Assembly (NCBI RefSeq): GCF_030053115.1 | Contig: NZ_CP125619.1 | Coordinates: 1,551,001 to 1,615,000, forward strand | DNA: 64,000 bases | Origin: Pseudomonas svalbardensis | GTDB lineage: Bacteria; Pseudomonadota; Gammaproteobacteria; Pseudomonadales; Pseudomonadaceae | Reading direction: 5' to 3' | In this document: piece by piece, positions 52,333 through 60,564 of the stretch | How the letters are laid out: each line of letters begins with the position of its first letter | Position numbering within the stretch: position 1 is the first letter of the stretch | Position numbers and translations under genes: made by a program | The notes under the pieces: generated by a model | What the model saw: the letters and a program-made list of their open reading frames with translations, nothing else | What the model was told of the DNA's origin: nothing | Database searches by the model: none

Positions 52333-53657
52333 TGGTCTGCGCTCCGTGGGGTCATGGCGTAAGGGAGGCGGTAGAGGTTACGGATGATCGGAGTCATCAG
52401 TTTGAGCATCCAGCGCGGCTTGCTGGCAACGGCTTCGAGCGATTCTTCCAGGGCCTTGAGGACCTGGCTGATTTCCCCGGTGCTGATGGTCAGCGGTGGA
52501 TAGAAACGCAACACCGGAGCCGAGGCTTTTTCGTTCAACGAGTGCCCGGCGTGAACCCCGCGTTTGGTCAGTTCCATGCCGATCAAGCTCTCCCACACCG
52601 CGCCCTTGAGGCGCAAACCGGTCATCAGGCCAATCGCTGGCGCGTCGCTGATGATCTGCGGGTAGGCTTCGGCCAGTAGCTGCAATCCCCGGCACAGCTG
52701 TGTGCTGGCAGCCCGGGATTTTTCGATCAGTTGGCCGTCTTCAATCGCATGGATTGCGGCCAGGGCCGTTTCACAGGCATAAGGCAAGCCACCCTGGCCG
52801 CAGACTTGATCTTCAAGAGGGTCGAGTGGCAACTGTTCGATCAAGGCGCGGCTGTACATCACCGCCGCGATGGCTGCGTAGCCGCCGGTCAAGCCCTTGG
52901 AAAGCACCATGATGTCGGGCACCACATTGTCGTAATCGACGGCGAACCATTTACCGCAGCGACCGAACGCCGTCTGGATTTCATCGGCGATCATCAGGCA
53001 GCCGTGGGCGCTGCACAATTCGCGGATCCGCGTGTTGTAGCCGACCTCGGGCAGGGTCAGGTAGGCGCCGCCGAGGATCGGCTCGATGTAGACCGCCGCC
53101 ACCTGGTCGGTGATGGCGTGTTCCAGTGCGGCGAAGTCTCCGTAGGGAATGAAGTCGACCGTCAGGCGGTTCAGGCCATGCTGGTTGCTCTGGTACTGCT
53201 GGCCGAGGATCGCCATCGTGGTCAGGGTCTTGCCATGGTAGGCATTGCGCATGACCACGATCCGTTTGCGCGGCAACTGCCGTTTGAGCACGTAGCGCAA
53301 GGTTTGCTCGATGGCTTCGGCACCGGTCATGGTGTAGCGCACATCGCCCCACTCGCCGGGTGCCAGACGCTTGAGGGTCTCACTCAACTGGTGTTGCGAG
53401 TCGTGGGTCAGCCCTTCGGGCTGCCAGGCCATCCGGTTCAACTGACGCTGGCTGGAGTACTTGACCAGAGGGTTCTGGTGGCCGACCAGAAATATTCCAT
53501 AGCTGCACGCACAATCGATGAAATGCTTGCCGCGATGGTCGGTGACGATCGCACCTTCGGCGGAGCGTTCGATTCCGGTATTAGCGATTCGATAAAGCTT
53601 GGCCGCCGAGGGCGTCCAGTGTTTGTAGCAGTCATCCACCAGGCTGTTAAGCAGCAT
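52329..53657 (-). CDS. Class III PLP aminotransferase, long form (cluster)
   Basis: 442-residue fold-type I aminotransferase. The PLP lysine is K254 in MVLSKGLTGGYAAIAAV and the pyridine-binding aspartate is D225 (LMIADEIQTAFGR). GAEAIEQTLRYVLKR contacts the phosphate. Family substrates are omega-amino acids, ornithine, diaminobutyrate or beta-amino acids. It overlaps the other aminotransferase by 11 bases upstream and the amidase by four downstream. The two aminotransferases are distinct, not recent copies. Confidence 0.88.
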   Translation of the reverse strand: MLLNSLVDDCYKHWTPSAAKLYRIANTGIERSAEGAIVTDHRGKHFIDCACSYGIFLVGHQNPLVKYSSQRQLNRMAWQPEGLTHDSQHQLSETLKRLAPGEWGDVRYTMTGAEAIEQTLRYVLKRQLPRKRIVVMRNAYHGKTLTTMAILGQQYQSNQHGLNRLTVDFIPYGDFAALEHAITDQVAAVYIEPILGGAYLTLPEVGYNTRIRELCSAHGCLMIADEIQTAFGRCGKWFAVDYDNVVPDIMVLSKGLTGGYAAIAAVMYSRALIEQLPLDPLEDQVCGQGGLPYACETALAAIHAIEDGQLIEKSRAASTQLCRGLQLLAEAYPQIISDAPAIGLMTGLRLKGAVWESLIGMELTKRGVHAGHSLNEKASAPVLRFYPPLTISTGEISQVLKALEESLEAVASKPRWMLKLMTPIIRNLYRLPYAMTPRSADQ

Positions 53658-54780
53658 ATTGCAAGGTCCTTTTTATAAGGCGTGCGGCGTCGACGACGCG
53701 CTCCGTGCGCGCGACCAATGGGCAACGCAAGAGCAGTTCACGCCCGCTTGGCCGACGAATATGCACACCGGCGGCGTACAGCGCCCGTTGCGCCTCAATG
53801 GCTTGCTCAGTGCTGGCCAGCGGTACCTTGACGATGCCGCCGATGGCCCGTGCACTGAAGTCGGCCAGCTCTGTGGCCAGCGCCTTGCCGTTGTCGAGAC
53901 TGCGCTGGTCCAGCCGCTTTTCCTGCGCATAGCGCAGGGCGGTCCGTGCCGCGATACACGATGGCGGGTTACCGGCGGTGGTGCTCCCGTGTTTGGCAGG
54001 CGAGACTTTGCCGTAGGCCTTGTAGGCCAGCGCATGGCTGCAGGTGTAGGTGCCGATGGGGATGCAGCCGCCGCCCAGGCTTTTGCCCAGAACAACGATG
54101 TCCGGGCGCGCACCGGACAGACTCTGCGACAGCAGATGCCCGACGCTACCCAGACAGGTGTCGACGTCGTTGAACAGGGTCGCTATTCGCTGGCTGTTGG
54201 CGATCCGTTCCAGACTGGCGATCAGCATCGGGTCAACCGCTTCCAGCAGTCCGTTGGCGGCCGTGCGCAACGGGCCGTAGCACAGGGCAAAACAGTCCTG
54301 CCAGATCGCCATGTCCGGCAGGTCGTGCGCCGAGTCGACATGCACCACCTTGATCCCCAGAAATCCCCCGGACTCCGGGTAATGCTCGGGGGCGCTCAGG
54401 TAGCGTCCATAAGACAACGAGCCGTACGCCACGCCACCCACGGCGATCACCGTACGCCGATGGGGGTTGATCGAGCGTGCGAGTTTCAGCGCACCTTCAA
54501 ACGCCTCGTCGCCGGAGTTGCAGACATACGAGTTCTCCAGCCCTTCGGGCATGAAGTCGCTGAGTTGCTTGCACAACTCGATCAACGGCGCGGACAGCAG
54601 GACACGGTTGGACAGGCCGATTTTATCGACCTGCCGACTCACGGCTTGCACCACCTCGGGTACTTGCAGGCCGAACCCGCCACTGAGGTCAATCAGTTGA
54701 TGGCCGTGGTTGTCGATGAAGCTTTCGTACTGGCCTTCGACAGCCCAGGTCTGACCTGGGTGATTCGTCATGGCGGCCAT
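53647..54780 (-). CDS. Class III PLP aminotransferase, short form (cluster)
   Basis: 377-residue class III aminotransferase, shorter than usual for the family (400-450). The PLP lysine is K233 (VVLGKSLGGGCIPIG). The usual DEV motif before it reads NDVDTCLG, with D205 as the likely pyridine contact, a variation that may alter activity. CNSGDEAFEGALKLAR fits the phosphate loop. The start at 54780 shares one base with the TauD stop (TAATG), implying coupled translation. Confidence 0.82.
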   Translation of the reverse strand: MAAMTNHPGQTWAVEGQYESFIDNHGHQLIDLSGGFGLQVPEVVQAVSRQVDKIGLSNRVLLSAPLIELCKQLSDFMPEGLENSYVCNSGDEAFEGALKLARSINPHRRTVIAVGGVAYGSLSYGRYLSAPEHYPESGGFLGIKVVHVDSAHDLPDMAIWQDCFALCYGPLRTAANGLLEAVDPMLIASLERIANSQRIATLFNDVDTCLGSVGHLLSQSLSGARPDIVVLGKSLGGGCIPIGTYTCSHALAYKAYGKVSPAKHGSTTAGNPPSCIAARTALRYAQEKRLDQRSLDNGKALATELADFSARAIGGIVKVPLASTEQAIEAQRALYAAGVHIRRPSGRELLLRCPLVARTERVVDAARLIKRTLQYAA

Positions 54781-55649
54781 TACCGGTAGCTCAGCGCATT
54801 GAAGATGCGACGCTGGTCATCGATGATCGCTTGTCGGCCGTGCATGACCCGGCGGTTGTCGATCATCACCAGGTCCAGGTCCTGCCAGCCCACGGTGTGA
54901 GTATTGCGTTTGGTGATTTCGGTGATTTCCGCCAGCAGCTCGGAGGGAATCTCTTCGCCGTTCTCGAAATCGATCACCGGTTTCTCGTAGTTGAAGGACG
55001 GCCCGAGAATGCTGTTGGCGAAAGCGGGGAGCTCACAGAAACTGGAGATTTGGCACGCCGGGACGCTGTAGGCGTAGGCCACGCAATCGGTGCCCGGGTT
55101 GTATTCCATCCGGGTGTTGGGGTCCTGGCCGATGATCTCGCTCAGGTGCTCGAAACTGGCGTCTTCCAGCTGCTGGATTTCCGGTTTGTAGTAGCAGACG
55201 ATCTTGCGCCACTTTTCGCCCGGCACGGTGCGGCGGTAGCGGATACGGCTGCTCTCGAAGCGCTGACGGGCCTCTTCGCTGAGTTCCTGGTAGACCTTCA
55301 CCCCATCGCACAAGGTGGTTTGCGAACCTTTGGTGGGGGCGATTTCGCAGAAGAACCATGTCAGGTCCGGCCAGATTGGCGCGTTGCCGTTTTCGCAGTG
55401 CAGGCCTACGGCATCGGTGCCAGCGTCCACCAATTGTGCGACGCCTTTGGCGATCACGCGACCCGGGTCCAGGCTAAGGCGCGAGCTGTGTTTTTTCACG
55501 AAGGCACCGAACTCGTCCAGAGACTGGATGCAGTTGCGGAAGATAATCACGCCGGCGCTCGAGAGCTCTTCGAAAACCGCCGCGGTGTCGGTGCTCAAGG
55601 CATACTCGCGATCGGTGATGACCCGCGCCTGATAAGTAGATTGAGTCAT
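54780..55649 (-). CDS. TauD/TfdA-type Fe(II)/2-oxoglutarate oxygenase with HxE triad
   Basis: 289-residue oxygenase of the TauD/TfdA superfamily. The iron triad is H84, E86 (GLHCENGNAP) and H270 (NRRVMHGR), with R280/R281 as 2-oxoglutarate contacts. HxE in place of HxD is seen in clavaminate-synthase-type members. The family hydroxylates, desaturates or cyclises amino-acid-like substrates. It lies 13 bases after the AMP-ligase gene. Substrate unknown. Confidence 0.85.
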   Translation of the reverse strand: MTQSTYQARVITDREYALSTDTAAVFEELSSAGVIIFRNCIQSLDEFGAFVKKHSSRLSLDPGRVIAKGVAQLVDAGTDAVGLHCENGNAPIWPDLTWFFCEIAPTKGSQTTLCDGVKVYQELSEEARQRFESSRIRYRRTVPGEKWRKIVCYYKPEIQQLEDASFEHLSEIIGQDPNTRMEYNPGTDCVAYAYSVPACQISSFCELPAFANSILGPSFNYEKPVIDFENGEEIPSELLAEITEITKRNTHTVGWQDLDLVMIDNRRVMHGRQAIIDDQRRIFNALSYR

Positions 55650-55661
55650 GTCGCTAGTCCT

Positions 55662-57194
55662 TTAGTGAGTACATGTCTGACGATGCAGGTCAGTGGCGTG
55701 GGCTCTACGGGCCGGGCCGTTGAGGGTATAGAGGCTTTGCAACTGCGGGGCGTCCGACGCCAGTGGCCAGATGGTCTGCGGCAGCTCGACTTCCGAGAAG
55801 CGCTGTTGCGCCCAGTCCTGGGTTTGTGGGTGGTTGAACTGCGGCCCGACGCTGAGCACGATCGCCAGTTGACCGTCTGCGGTCATGAACATCAGCGCAT
55901 CGTTCACGCCGGTTTGCTCTTTGAACTCCAGCTCGATTTGCTCCGGAGACACATTGCGGCCGTTGGGCAGGCAGATGATGTTTTTCTCGCGTCCGGTGAT
56001 GAACAGGAAGCCCTCGTCATCGAGCTCGCCGATATCACCTGTGCGTAGCCAGCCATCCTCGGTGAAGGAACAGGCACTCGGATCGACCCAGGAGTAACCC
56101 CGGAACATTGAGGTGCTTTTGATTTCTACCCGTTGCTGATCCGTCACCCGGACCTGGACGTGAGGCAAGGGTTTGCCAACGCTGCCCAGCTTGCTGTGGG
56201 TAGGGGTGTTGACGCTCACCACCGAACCGTTCTCGCTCAGCCCGTAACCCTGATGAACCTCAATACCCTGCGCGCTCAGGCGTTGCAGTTTTTCGCTGCT
56301 GATCGGAGCGCCACCGGCGGTGATGTACAACTCGTTGCGCAGCAACGACAGCAGCTCTGGGTCGGTGTTTTGCTCGGCCACTTCAAGGAACACGTCGAGC
56401 ATCATCGGCGGTACGGTGACCGCGCTCGCCCGGGTTTTGAGCAGTTGCGCAAGGATCGCCGAGGTGGTGTAGCCAGCCTCGCCGATCAGCGGCGTGTGCT
56501 CGTCCAGGAAATATACCGTGCCGCCGGACAGTAGCGGCAGGTAGACCGCCGTGACCTGTTCGATCAACAGGCTCAGCGGCACCACCGACAGGTAGCGTTT
56601 CTGAAAGGCGGCCGGAACCACGCCGAGTAGCGATTGCAGCACGGCGCTCAGGCCGTCCAGACTTTGCTTCACTCCTTTGGGCTTGCTGGTGGTGCCGGAG
56701 GTGTGGATGACTTTGCAGATCCATTCAGCATCGGCGTTGTCGATGAAGCTTGGGCCCTCCGGCACTGGAATCGGGGTCTGAAGTGCGCTGGGTACATGGA
56801 CCAGACGGCTGGCGTTGAGGTCGATTTCCCAGCGCTTTTCCAGAGTCTCCAGGCCTTTGTCATCGACCAGGAAGCCCGAACATTCGAAGGCCAGGTGTTC
56901 GGCCTGGTACTTACTGAAACCCAAAGGTAGCGGCAAGGAGGTGAAGCCGAAGAGCAGACAGGCGAAGTCGGCAATGACCCAGTCGCTGCTGTTGCGCATG
57001 ACGATGCCGATGGTGCGCTTTTCGTGGGGGAACTGGCGGTTCATGTGTTGCCCAAGCTGCCGGGCATGGTCCAGCACCTGTGCGTAGGTCAGACGGCGCC
57101 CGCCCGTGCCTTGCGCCGAAGGAATGTCGACGACGCAGACGGCATCCGGTGTGCGTTGGGCCTGGGCCAGCAAGCGTTCGACAAAATGCGTCAT
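55662..57194 (-). CDS. Stand-alone AMP-binding acyl/aryl ligase
   Basis: 510-residue adenylate-forming enzyme. Core motifs are IHTSGTTSKPKGVKQS (164-178), YITAGGAPIS, GYGLSENGSVVS, and RTGDIGELDDEGFLFITGREKN with the C-terminal hinge. The conserved lysine motif region reads NGRNVSPEQIE. It activates a carboxylic acid as acyl-adenylate and possibly transfers it to CoA. No carrier domain is attached. The start at 57194 gives ATGA overlap with the upstream gene; a frame extending to 57602 is antisense noise. It pairs with the hemolysin-family gene, a pairing common in gamma-proteobacteria as I recall. Confidence 0.87.
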   Translation of the reverse strand: MTHFVERLLAQAQRTPDAVCVVDIPSAQGTGGRRLTYAQVLDHARQLGQHMNRQFPHEKRTIGIVMRNSSDWVIADFACLLFGFTSLPLPLGFSKYQAEHLAFECSGFLVDDKGLETLEKRWEIDLNASRLVHVPSALQTPIPVPEGPSFIDNADAEWICKVIHTSGTTSKPKGVKQSLDGLSAVLQSLLGVVPAAFQKRYLSVVPLSLLIEQVTAVYLPLLSGGTVYFLDEHTPLIGEAGYTTSAILAQLLKTRASAVTVPPMMLDVFLEVAEQNTDPELLSLLRNELYITAGGAPISSEKLQRLSAQGIEVHQGYGLSENGSVVSVNTPTHSKLGSVGKPLPHVQVRVTDQQRVEIKSTSMFRGYSWVDPSACSFTEDGWLRTGDIGELDDEGFLFITGREKNIICLPNGRNVSPEQIELEFKEQTGVNDALMFMTADGQLAIVLSVGPQFNHPQTQDWAQQRFSEVELPQTIWPLASDAPQLQSLYTLNGPARRAHATDLHRQTCTH

Positions 57195-57868
57195 GCTGCT
57201 TGCTCGCTCTGCACGTCGAGTCGGAATACGGTCTTGAGGACGGTCTCGTGGTAGTGACGCTCCATCTCGCCCAGCTTGATGTAACCGGTGATAGGCGTCT
57301 GGTCGTAGTAGGAGCCCCATTCGACTTCCGCTTGGGAGGTCATGCGTTGCGGGTCGGCATCGCAGATCTTGTTGACCCTGACGTTGCAGTTGCCCATCAC
57401 TTTGATCAAGTGGGGGGTGCAGGTGCACAGCAGGTAGCGTGCGCCCATGCACCAGGTCACCACCGAGAGCATGTTGAACAAGGTCTGGCCGGCAACCGGA
57501 TTGATCGACGCGGTACTGCCGACTTCGACGATGCAGTCGCGTTCGATCCGGGTGTTGGTGATGCTGGACAGTGTCTCCTCGCACGTTGAGTCCAGATAGC
57601 ACTCGGACAACAGAGGGCCTGACTTGGCAAAACTAAAACCTGCACAAGACTGAATGGAGTCATTGTTTTGTAAAACGATTAAAAAGTACTCGGGAGATGG
57701 CTCGATGATGGCATTAAAGGATTTCATGTACCGACGTTTTACAAATTCAACGGCGGACTTCCAGAGTTGGGTATTGCGTTTGGCTACTTGAATGCGCATG
57801 CAAGTTTTCCGTTCTTTTCTGCGGAGTCGATAGAGAGATTGTTGAATCGCTTGGTTGTTCTGGTTCAT
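57191..57868 (-). CDS. Thermostable-hemolysin family protein (GNAT-like)
   Basis: 225 residues. The family core is IVEVGSTASINPVAGQTLFN (about 113-132), LLCTCTPHLIKVMGNCNV and WGSYYDQTPITGYIKLGE, diagnostic of the thermostable hemolysin family, whose fold is related to GNAT acyltransferases and acyl-homoserine-lactone synthases. Despite the name no haemolytic activity should be assumed. The first 50 residues are basic and AT-rich in codon use. As first gene of this unit and overlapping an acyl ligase, it may transfer an activated acyl group. Start at 57868 or 57799 is open. Confidence 0.78.
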   Translation of the reverse strand: MNQNNQAIQQSLYRLRRKERKTCMRIQVAKRNTQLWKSAVEFVKRRYMKSFNAIIEPSPEYFLIVLQNNDSIQSCAGFSFAKSGPLLSECYLDSTCEETLSSITNTRIERDCIVEVGSTASINPVAGQTLFNMLSVVTWCMGARYLLCTCTPHLIKVMGNCNVRVNKICDADPQRMTSQAEVEWGSYYDQTPITGYIKLGEMERHYHETVLKTVFRLDVQSEQAA

Positions 57869-58379
57869 GTGTGCGAGTTGATCTTGTTGTTATTTACGGC
57901 AACAGGCGCTCTTTCATGCCCCCTGTAACAGCTTGGTTTTATCAACTGTTGGGCCGTGTTCCTCGGCTGTGTTCGTTCACCATTGGATGTCTGTTGTTTT
58001 TAGACTCCCACTCGTGTCCACAGCTATAGCCACACCGATGTGTGTAGGGCTTTCTGGTCGGGAACGGTGGGGGGGCGTATTTGGTATGTCAGTGAATAGC
58101 AAATCCTGCGATGACGTAATTAGACAGCGTTCTGCGTGGGTTCGATTTTTCTCATAAGTGGCTTGATTGTTTAAAGTGAATTAATTAACCAGTACCTATT
58201 CAGAATCTTCATGTGAGTCATGAAGCCGATGCCGGGTGATCTTTTGGCGGACAAAAAAATAAATAAAAACGGTGCGTTAATTGTCTCGTTCTAGTTGTAT
58301 GACAGAAAGAATACAGGCGAGAGGGATGTCGGAGGAGATGAGTCCGGGTGGGGCCCGGACTCGGAGGATGCATATTCGA
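57869..58379. other. Intergenic region, 511 bases, A+T-rich, within the cluster
   Basis: Separates two parts of the cluster (both minus). It should contain the promoter for the hemolysin-family operon. It is clearly richer in A+T (TTAAAGTGAATTAATTAACC near 58170, AAAAAAATAAATAAAAAC near 58253) than neighbouring genes. No gene is supported. Confidence 0.5.
58340..58362 (-). terminator. Hairpin after the GST gene
   Basis: GAGTCCGGG / CCCGGACTC around TGGGG, 18 bases beyond the GST stop (minus). No T tract follows, so termination may be partial. Confidence 0.5.
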
Positions 58380-59249
58380 TCAGGCGGATTGTGCCAGCCA
58401 GGCCAGTTGTGGGCCGTCGGGAACGATTCGTGTCGGGTTGATGTGGTTGTGGGAGTAGTAGTAATGCAGTTTGATGTGTTCCATGTCGATGGTGCGCCGC
58501 ACGTCTTCGCGTTGGGTCAACCGGCACAGGTAGTCGTACAGTGCCGGGTAGTCTTGCAGCGGGCGCAGATTGGCCTTGAAATGCAGGCAATACACAGCCT
58601 CGAAACGAATCAGCGTGGGTAACAGGAACAGGTCGGATAACGTCAGTCGGTCGCCGAACAGGTAGCGTTGATCAGCGAGACGCGTTTCCAGTTCGTCCAT
58701 GGCGTTGAAGAACACCGTAAACGCCTCGCTATAACTCTGCTGGTCGCTGGCAAACCCCATGTTGTAAACCATGCGATTGACGTGCGTGTGCAACCAGTCG
58801 TTGAGGCTCGCGATTTTGTCGCTCAGGTCGTCGGGCACCAGTTCGATGGGCGTCTTCGCCAGCGGCAGCAATCGGGTCGCCATCTGCCAGGCGAGGTCTG
58901 CGGAGTCGTTATGGACGATCCGCTCCTGGTGTTTGTCCCACAGCACGGGCACCGATTGATTACCGGCGAACCCGGGTCGGGAATGTTCATACAGCGTGGA
59001 GAGCAAGGACACTTCACCGTGCAGAGGGTCCTGGTCCACGTTGTCGAACTCCCAACCCTGGTCATGACGGCGTGCGGCAACCGACGAGACGTTCAGCACA
59101 CCCTCAAGCCCCAGTACGCTCAGGACCAGATAGGCACGGTGCGAAAAAGGGCAAGCCTGCGAGATGTACAGATGGTAACGGTCGGTTTCAGCCACGAGCT
59201 CGGAGAGAAACAGCTGATCGTTGAGGGTGTTGTTCACCGCTTTGGTCAT
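58380..59249 (-). CDS. Glutathione transferase, glutathionyl-hydroquinone reductase-like
   Basis: 289 residues. An N-terminal thioredoxin-like domain has C33 in YISQACPFSHRAYLVLSVLG, the pattern of Xi/omega-class GST (glutathionyl-hydroquinone reductases), with SVPVLWDKHQERIVHND as the glutathione site, followed by the all-helical domain. These enzymes reduce glutathionyl adducts of quinones. AGGGAGG before the ATG at 59249 sets the start. It is one base from the azoreductase gene; together they suggest handling of a quinone-like or electrophilic metabolite. Confidence 0.85.
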   Translation of the reverse strand: MTKAVNNTLNDQLFLSELVAETDRYHLYISQACPFSHRAYLVLSVLGLEGVLNVSSVAARRHDQGWEFDNVDQDPLHGEVSLLSTLYEHSRPGFAGNQSVPVLWDKHQERIVHNDSADLAWQMATRLLPLAKTPIELVPDDLSDKIASLNDWLHTHVNRMVYNMGFASDQQSYSEAFTVFFNAMDELETRLADQRYLFGDRLTLSDLFLLPTLIRFEAVYCLHFKANLRPLQDYPALYDYLCRLTQREDVRRTIDMEHIKLHYYYSHNHINPTRIVPDGPQLAWLAQSA

Positions 59250-59250
59250 G

Positions 59251-59898
59251 TTACCTCCCTTGCGAACCAACCATTTTCAGGCGAGGTCGTTCGCCCAGTT
59301 CGTTGATTGCCTGGTCGATCTCGTGACGCGCTTGTTTGAGACCTTTGGCCAGGCTTTCTTCACCCATGCCCAGGCCTTCGGCGTAGACGTATTTGATCTG
59401 GGTCAGGCCAATGAAACAGAGGATCTGCGACAGCCACAGGGCCATGGTGTCCGGGCCATTGCTGTAGATGCCGCCGCTGGCGGTCAGAACGTACACCGGC
59501 TTGCTGTCGATCAGGCCGACAGGACCGGTTTCGTTGTACGTGAAGGTTACGCCGGAGATGACCAGTTGATCGATGTAGGCGTGGATCAGCGAAGGCGCAC
59601 CGAAGTTGTAGCGCGGCAGGCCGATGACGATGCGGTCGGCTTCGTTGATTTCTTCGATCAGTTCGTTCGAGAGGCTCAGGGCTTGGCGCCCTTCATCGTC
59701 GCTCGGCTCGCGGCCATACAGCGCAGCCATGGTGTTGGCATTGAGGTGGGCAATCGGCGTCTTGGCGATGTCGCGAACGACGATGGAGGATTCAGGAATG
59801 ACTTCTTTGAGTTGGTCCAGGAAGTAGTCCACCAGTTGCCCGGAAAAACCACCATCGCTTTTGATCGACGAACGTATCACCAGTATTTTTTGACTCAT
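59251..59898 (-). CDS. azoR: FMN-dependent NADH-azoreductase/quinone reductase
   Basis: 215-residue flavodoxin-like AzoR. N-terminal KILVIRSSIKSDGGFSGQL binds the FMN phosphate, and GLPRYNFGAPSLIHAYIDQL with TASGGIYSNGPD are family motifs. AzoR enzymes reduce quinones and azo compounds by two electrons. The start at 59898 (MSQKILV) follows AGAGAG; an 18-residue extension is not family-like. Position in the cluster suggests detoxification or a redox step on the pathway intermediate. Confidence 0.9.
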   Translation of the reverse strand: MSQKILVIRSSIKSDGGFSGQLVDYFLDQLKEVIPESSIVVRDIAKTPIAHLNANTMAALYGREPSDDEGRQALSLSNELIEEINEADRIVIGLPRYNFGAPSLIHAYIDQLVISGVTFTYNETGPVGLIDSKPVYVLTASGGIYSNGPDTMALWLSQILCFIGLTQIKYVYAEGLGMGEESLAKGLKQARHEIDQAINELGERPRLKMVGSQGR

Positions 59899-60088
59899 TG
59901 CTTTCTCTCTCTCAGGTAATGCAGCGGCTGTTTGAGAGCAAGTTTTGAACAATCGGAGAGACAGGAATAGCGCATAAATTCAGGTTCACCCACCCATGAC
60001 ATTCATGTGTTTCTCAAGGCCCCTCTTACAGAAGCTTTGTCGGCGTTTTGGGGGGGGGTGATGCGGCTCAAGCGTTGGAGGAGGGCTG

Positions 60089-60112
60089 GAAAGCCCCAGG
60101 AGCGGGGCTTTC
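60089..60112 (-). terminator. Hairpin after the thioesterase gene
   Basis: GAAAGCCCC / GGGGCTTTC around six bases, just beyond the stop at 60117. It marks a likely 3' end of the unit asparagine synthetase to thioesterase. Confidence 0.6.
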
Positions 60113-60116
60113 GAGG

Positions 60117-60554
60117 TTACCACTGATGTTTTAGGCGGAACTTGCTTAATTGCGCTGAAGCGATTTTAGTACGGGTTTGATCACTGTTTATTTTCCAAGC
60201 GGCTGCTTGAGTAAATATCAGGTTTCGGCCGTTTCTTACAACTTCGGCCTCAATAATTACTTCGCTGTGCAGGGGTGTGGCTGACATCAACATGCTATTG
60301 AAACTGTTGGTCAGCGCATATTCCTCTGGCCCTAGCAGCGGCAGTGTGGCAAGCATGCTCACCACATCCAGCATCGAGTAAATGACCCCGCCGTGGAGCG
60401 TTTGGCTGAGGTTGTCGATGGCCTCGCTGACCACCAGTCGACATTGGCAGAACCCCTCTCGTTGTTCCACCAGCCGCAAACCGCAGTAGCGCTGGTAGGC
60501 GTGTTCCAGCAACGCGCTGGAATGGGCGGCGGCGTGTTCGCTGATTTGGCGCAT
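60117..60554 (-). CDS. PaaI-type hotdog thioesterase
   Basis: 145-residue hotdog-fold thioesterase. The motif LSQTLHGGVIYSMLDVVSMLATL contains the HGG signature and catalytic aspartate of PaaI-like acyl-CoA thioesterases. The C-terminal strands HSEVIIEAEVVRNGRNLIFTQAAAW are typical. It lies ten bases after the acyl-CoA dehydrogenase gene. It may release the acyl product from CoA or edit misloaded CoA esters. The start at 60554 is family-like. Confidence 0.85.
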   Translation of the reverse strand: MRQISEHAAAHSSALLEHAYQRYCGLRLVEQREGFCQCRLVVSEAIDNLSQTLHGGVIYSMLDVVSMLATLPLLGPEEYALTNSFNSMLMSATPLHSEVIIEAEVVRNGRNLIFTQAAAWKINSDQTRTKIASAQLSKFRLKHQW

Positions 60555-60564
60555 GTCCCTGCTC

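Noticed and set aside
54831..56048. Plus-strand 405-codon frame opposite the TauD and AMP-ligase genes
   Set aside because: Spans two genes in antisense, as expected in GC-rich DNA; composition is not protein-like.
57195..57602. N-terminal extension of the AMP-ligase frame
   Set aside because: It is the shifted frame of the hemolysin-family gene; its residues are low-quality (His/Arg/Gln-rich) and the ATGA start at 57194 is family-like.
57191..57868. Acyl-homoserine-lactone synthase
   Set aside because: The fold is related, but the EVGS...WGSYY pattern is that of the thermostable hemolysin family, and no LuxR gene is adjacent.
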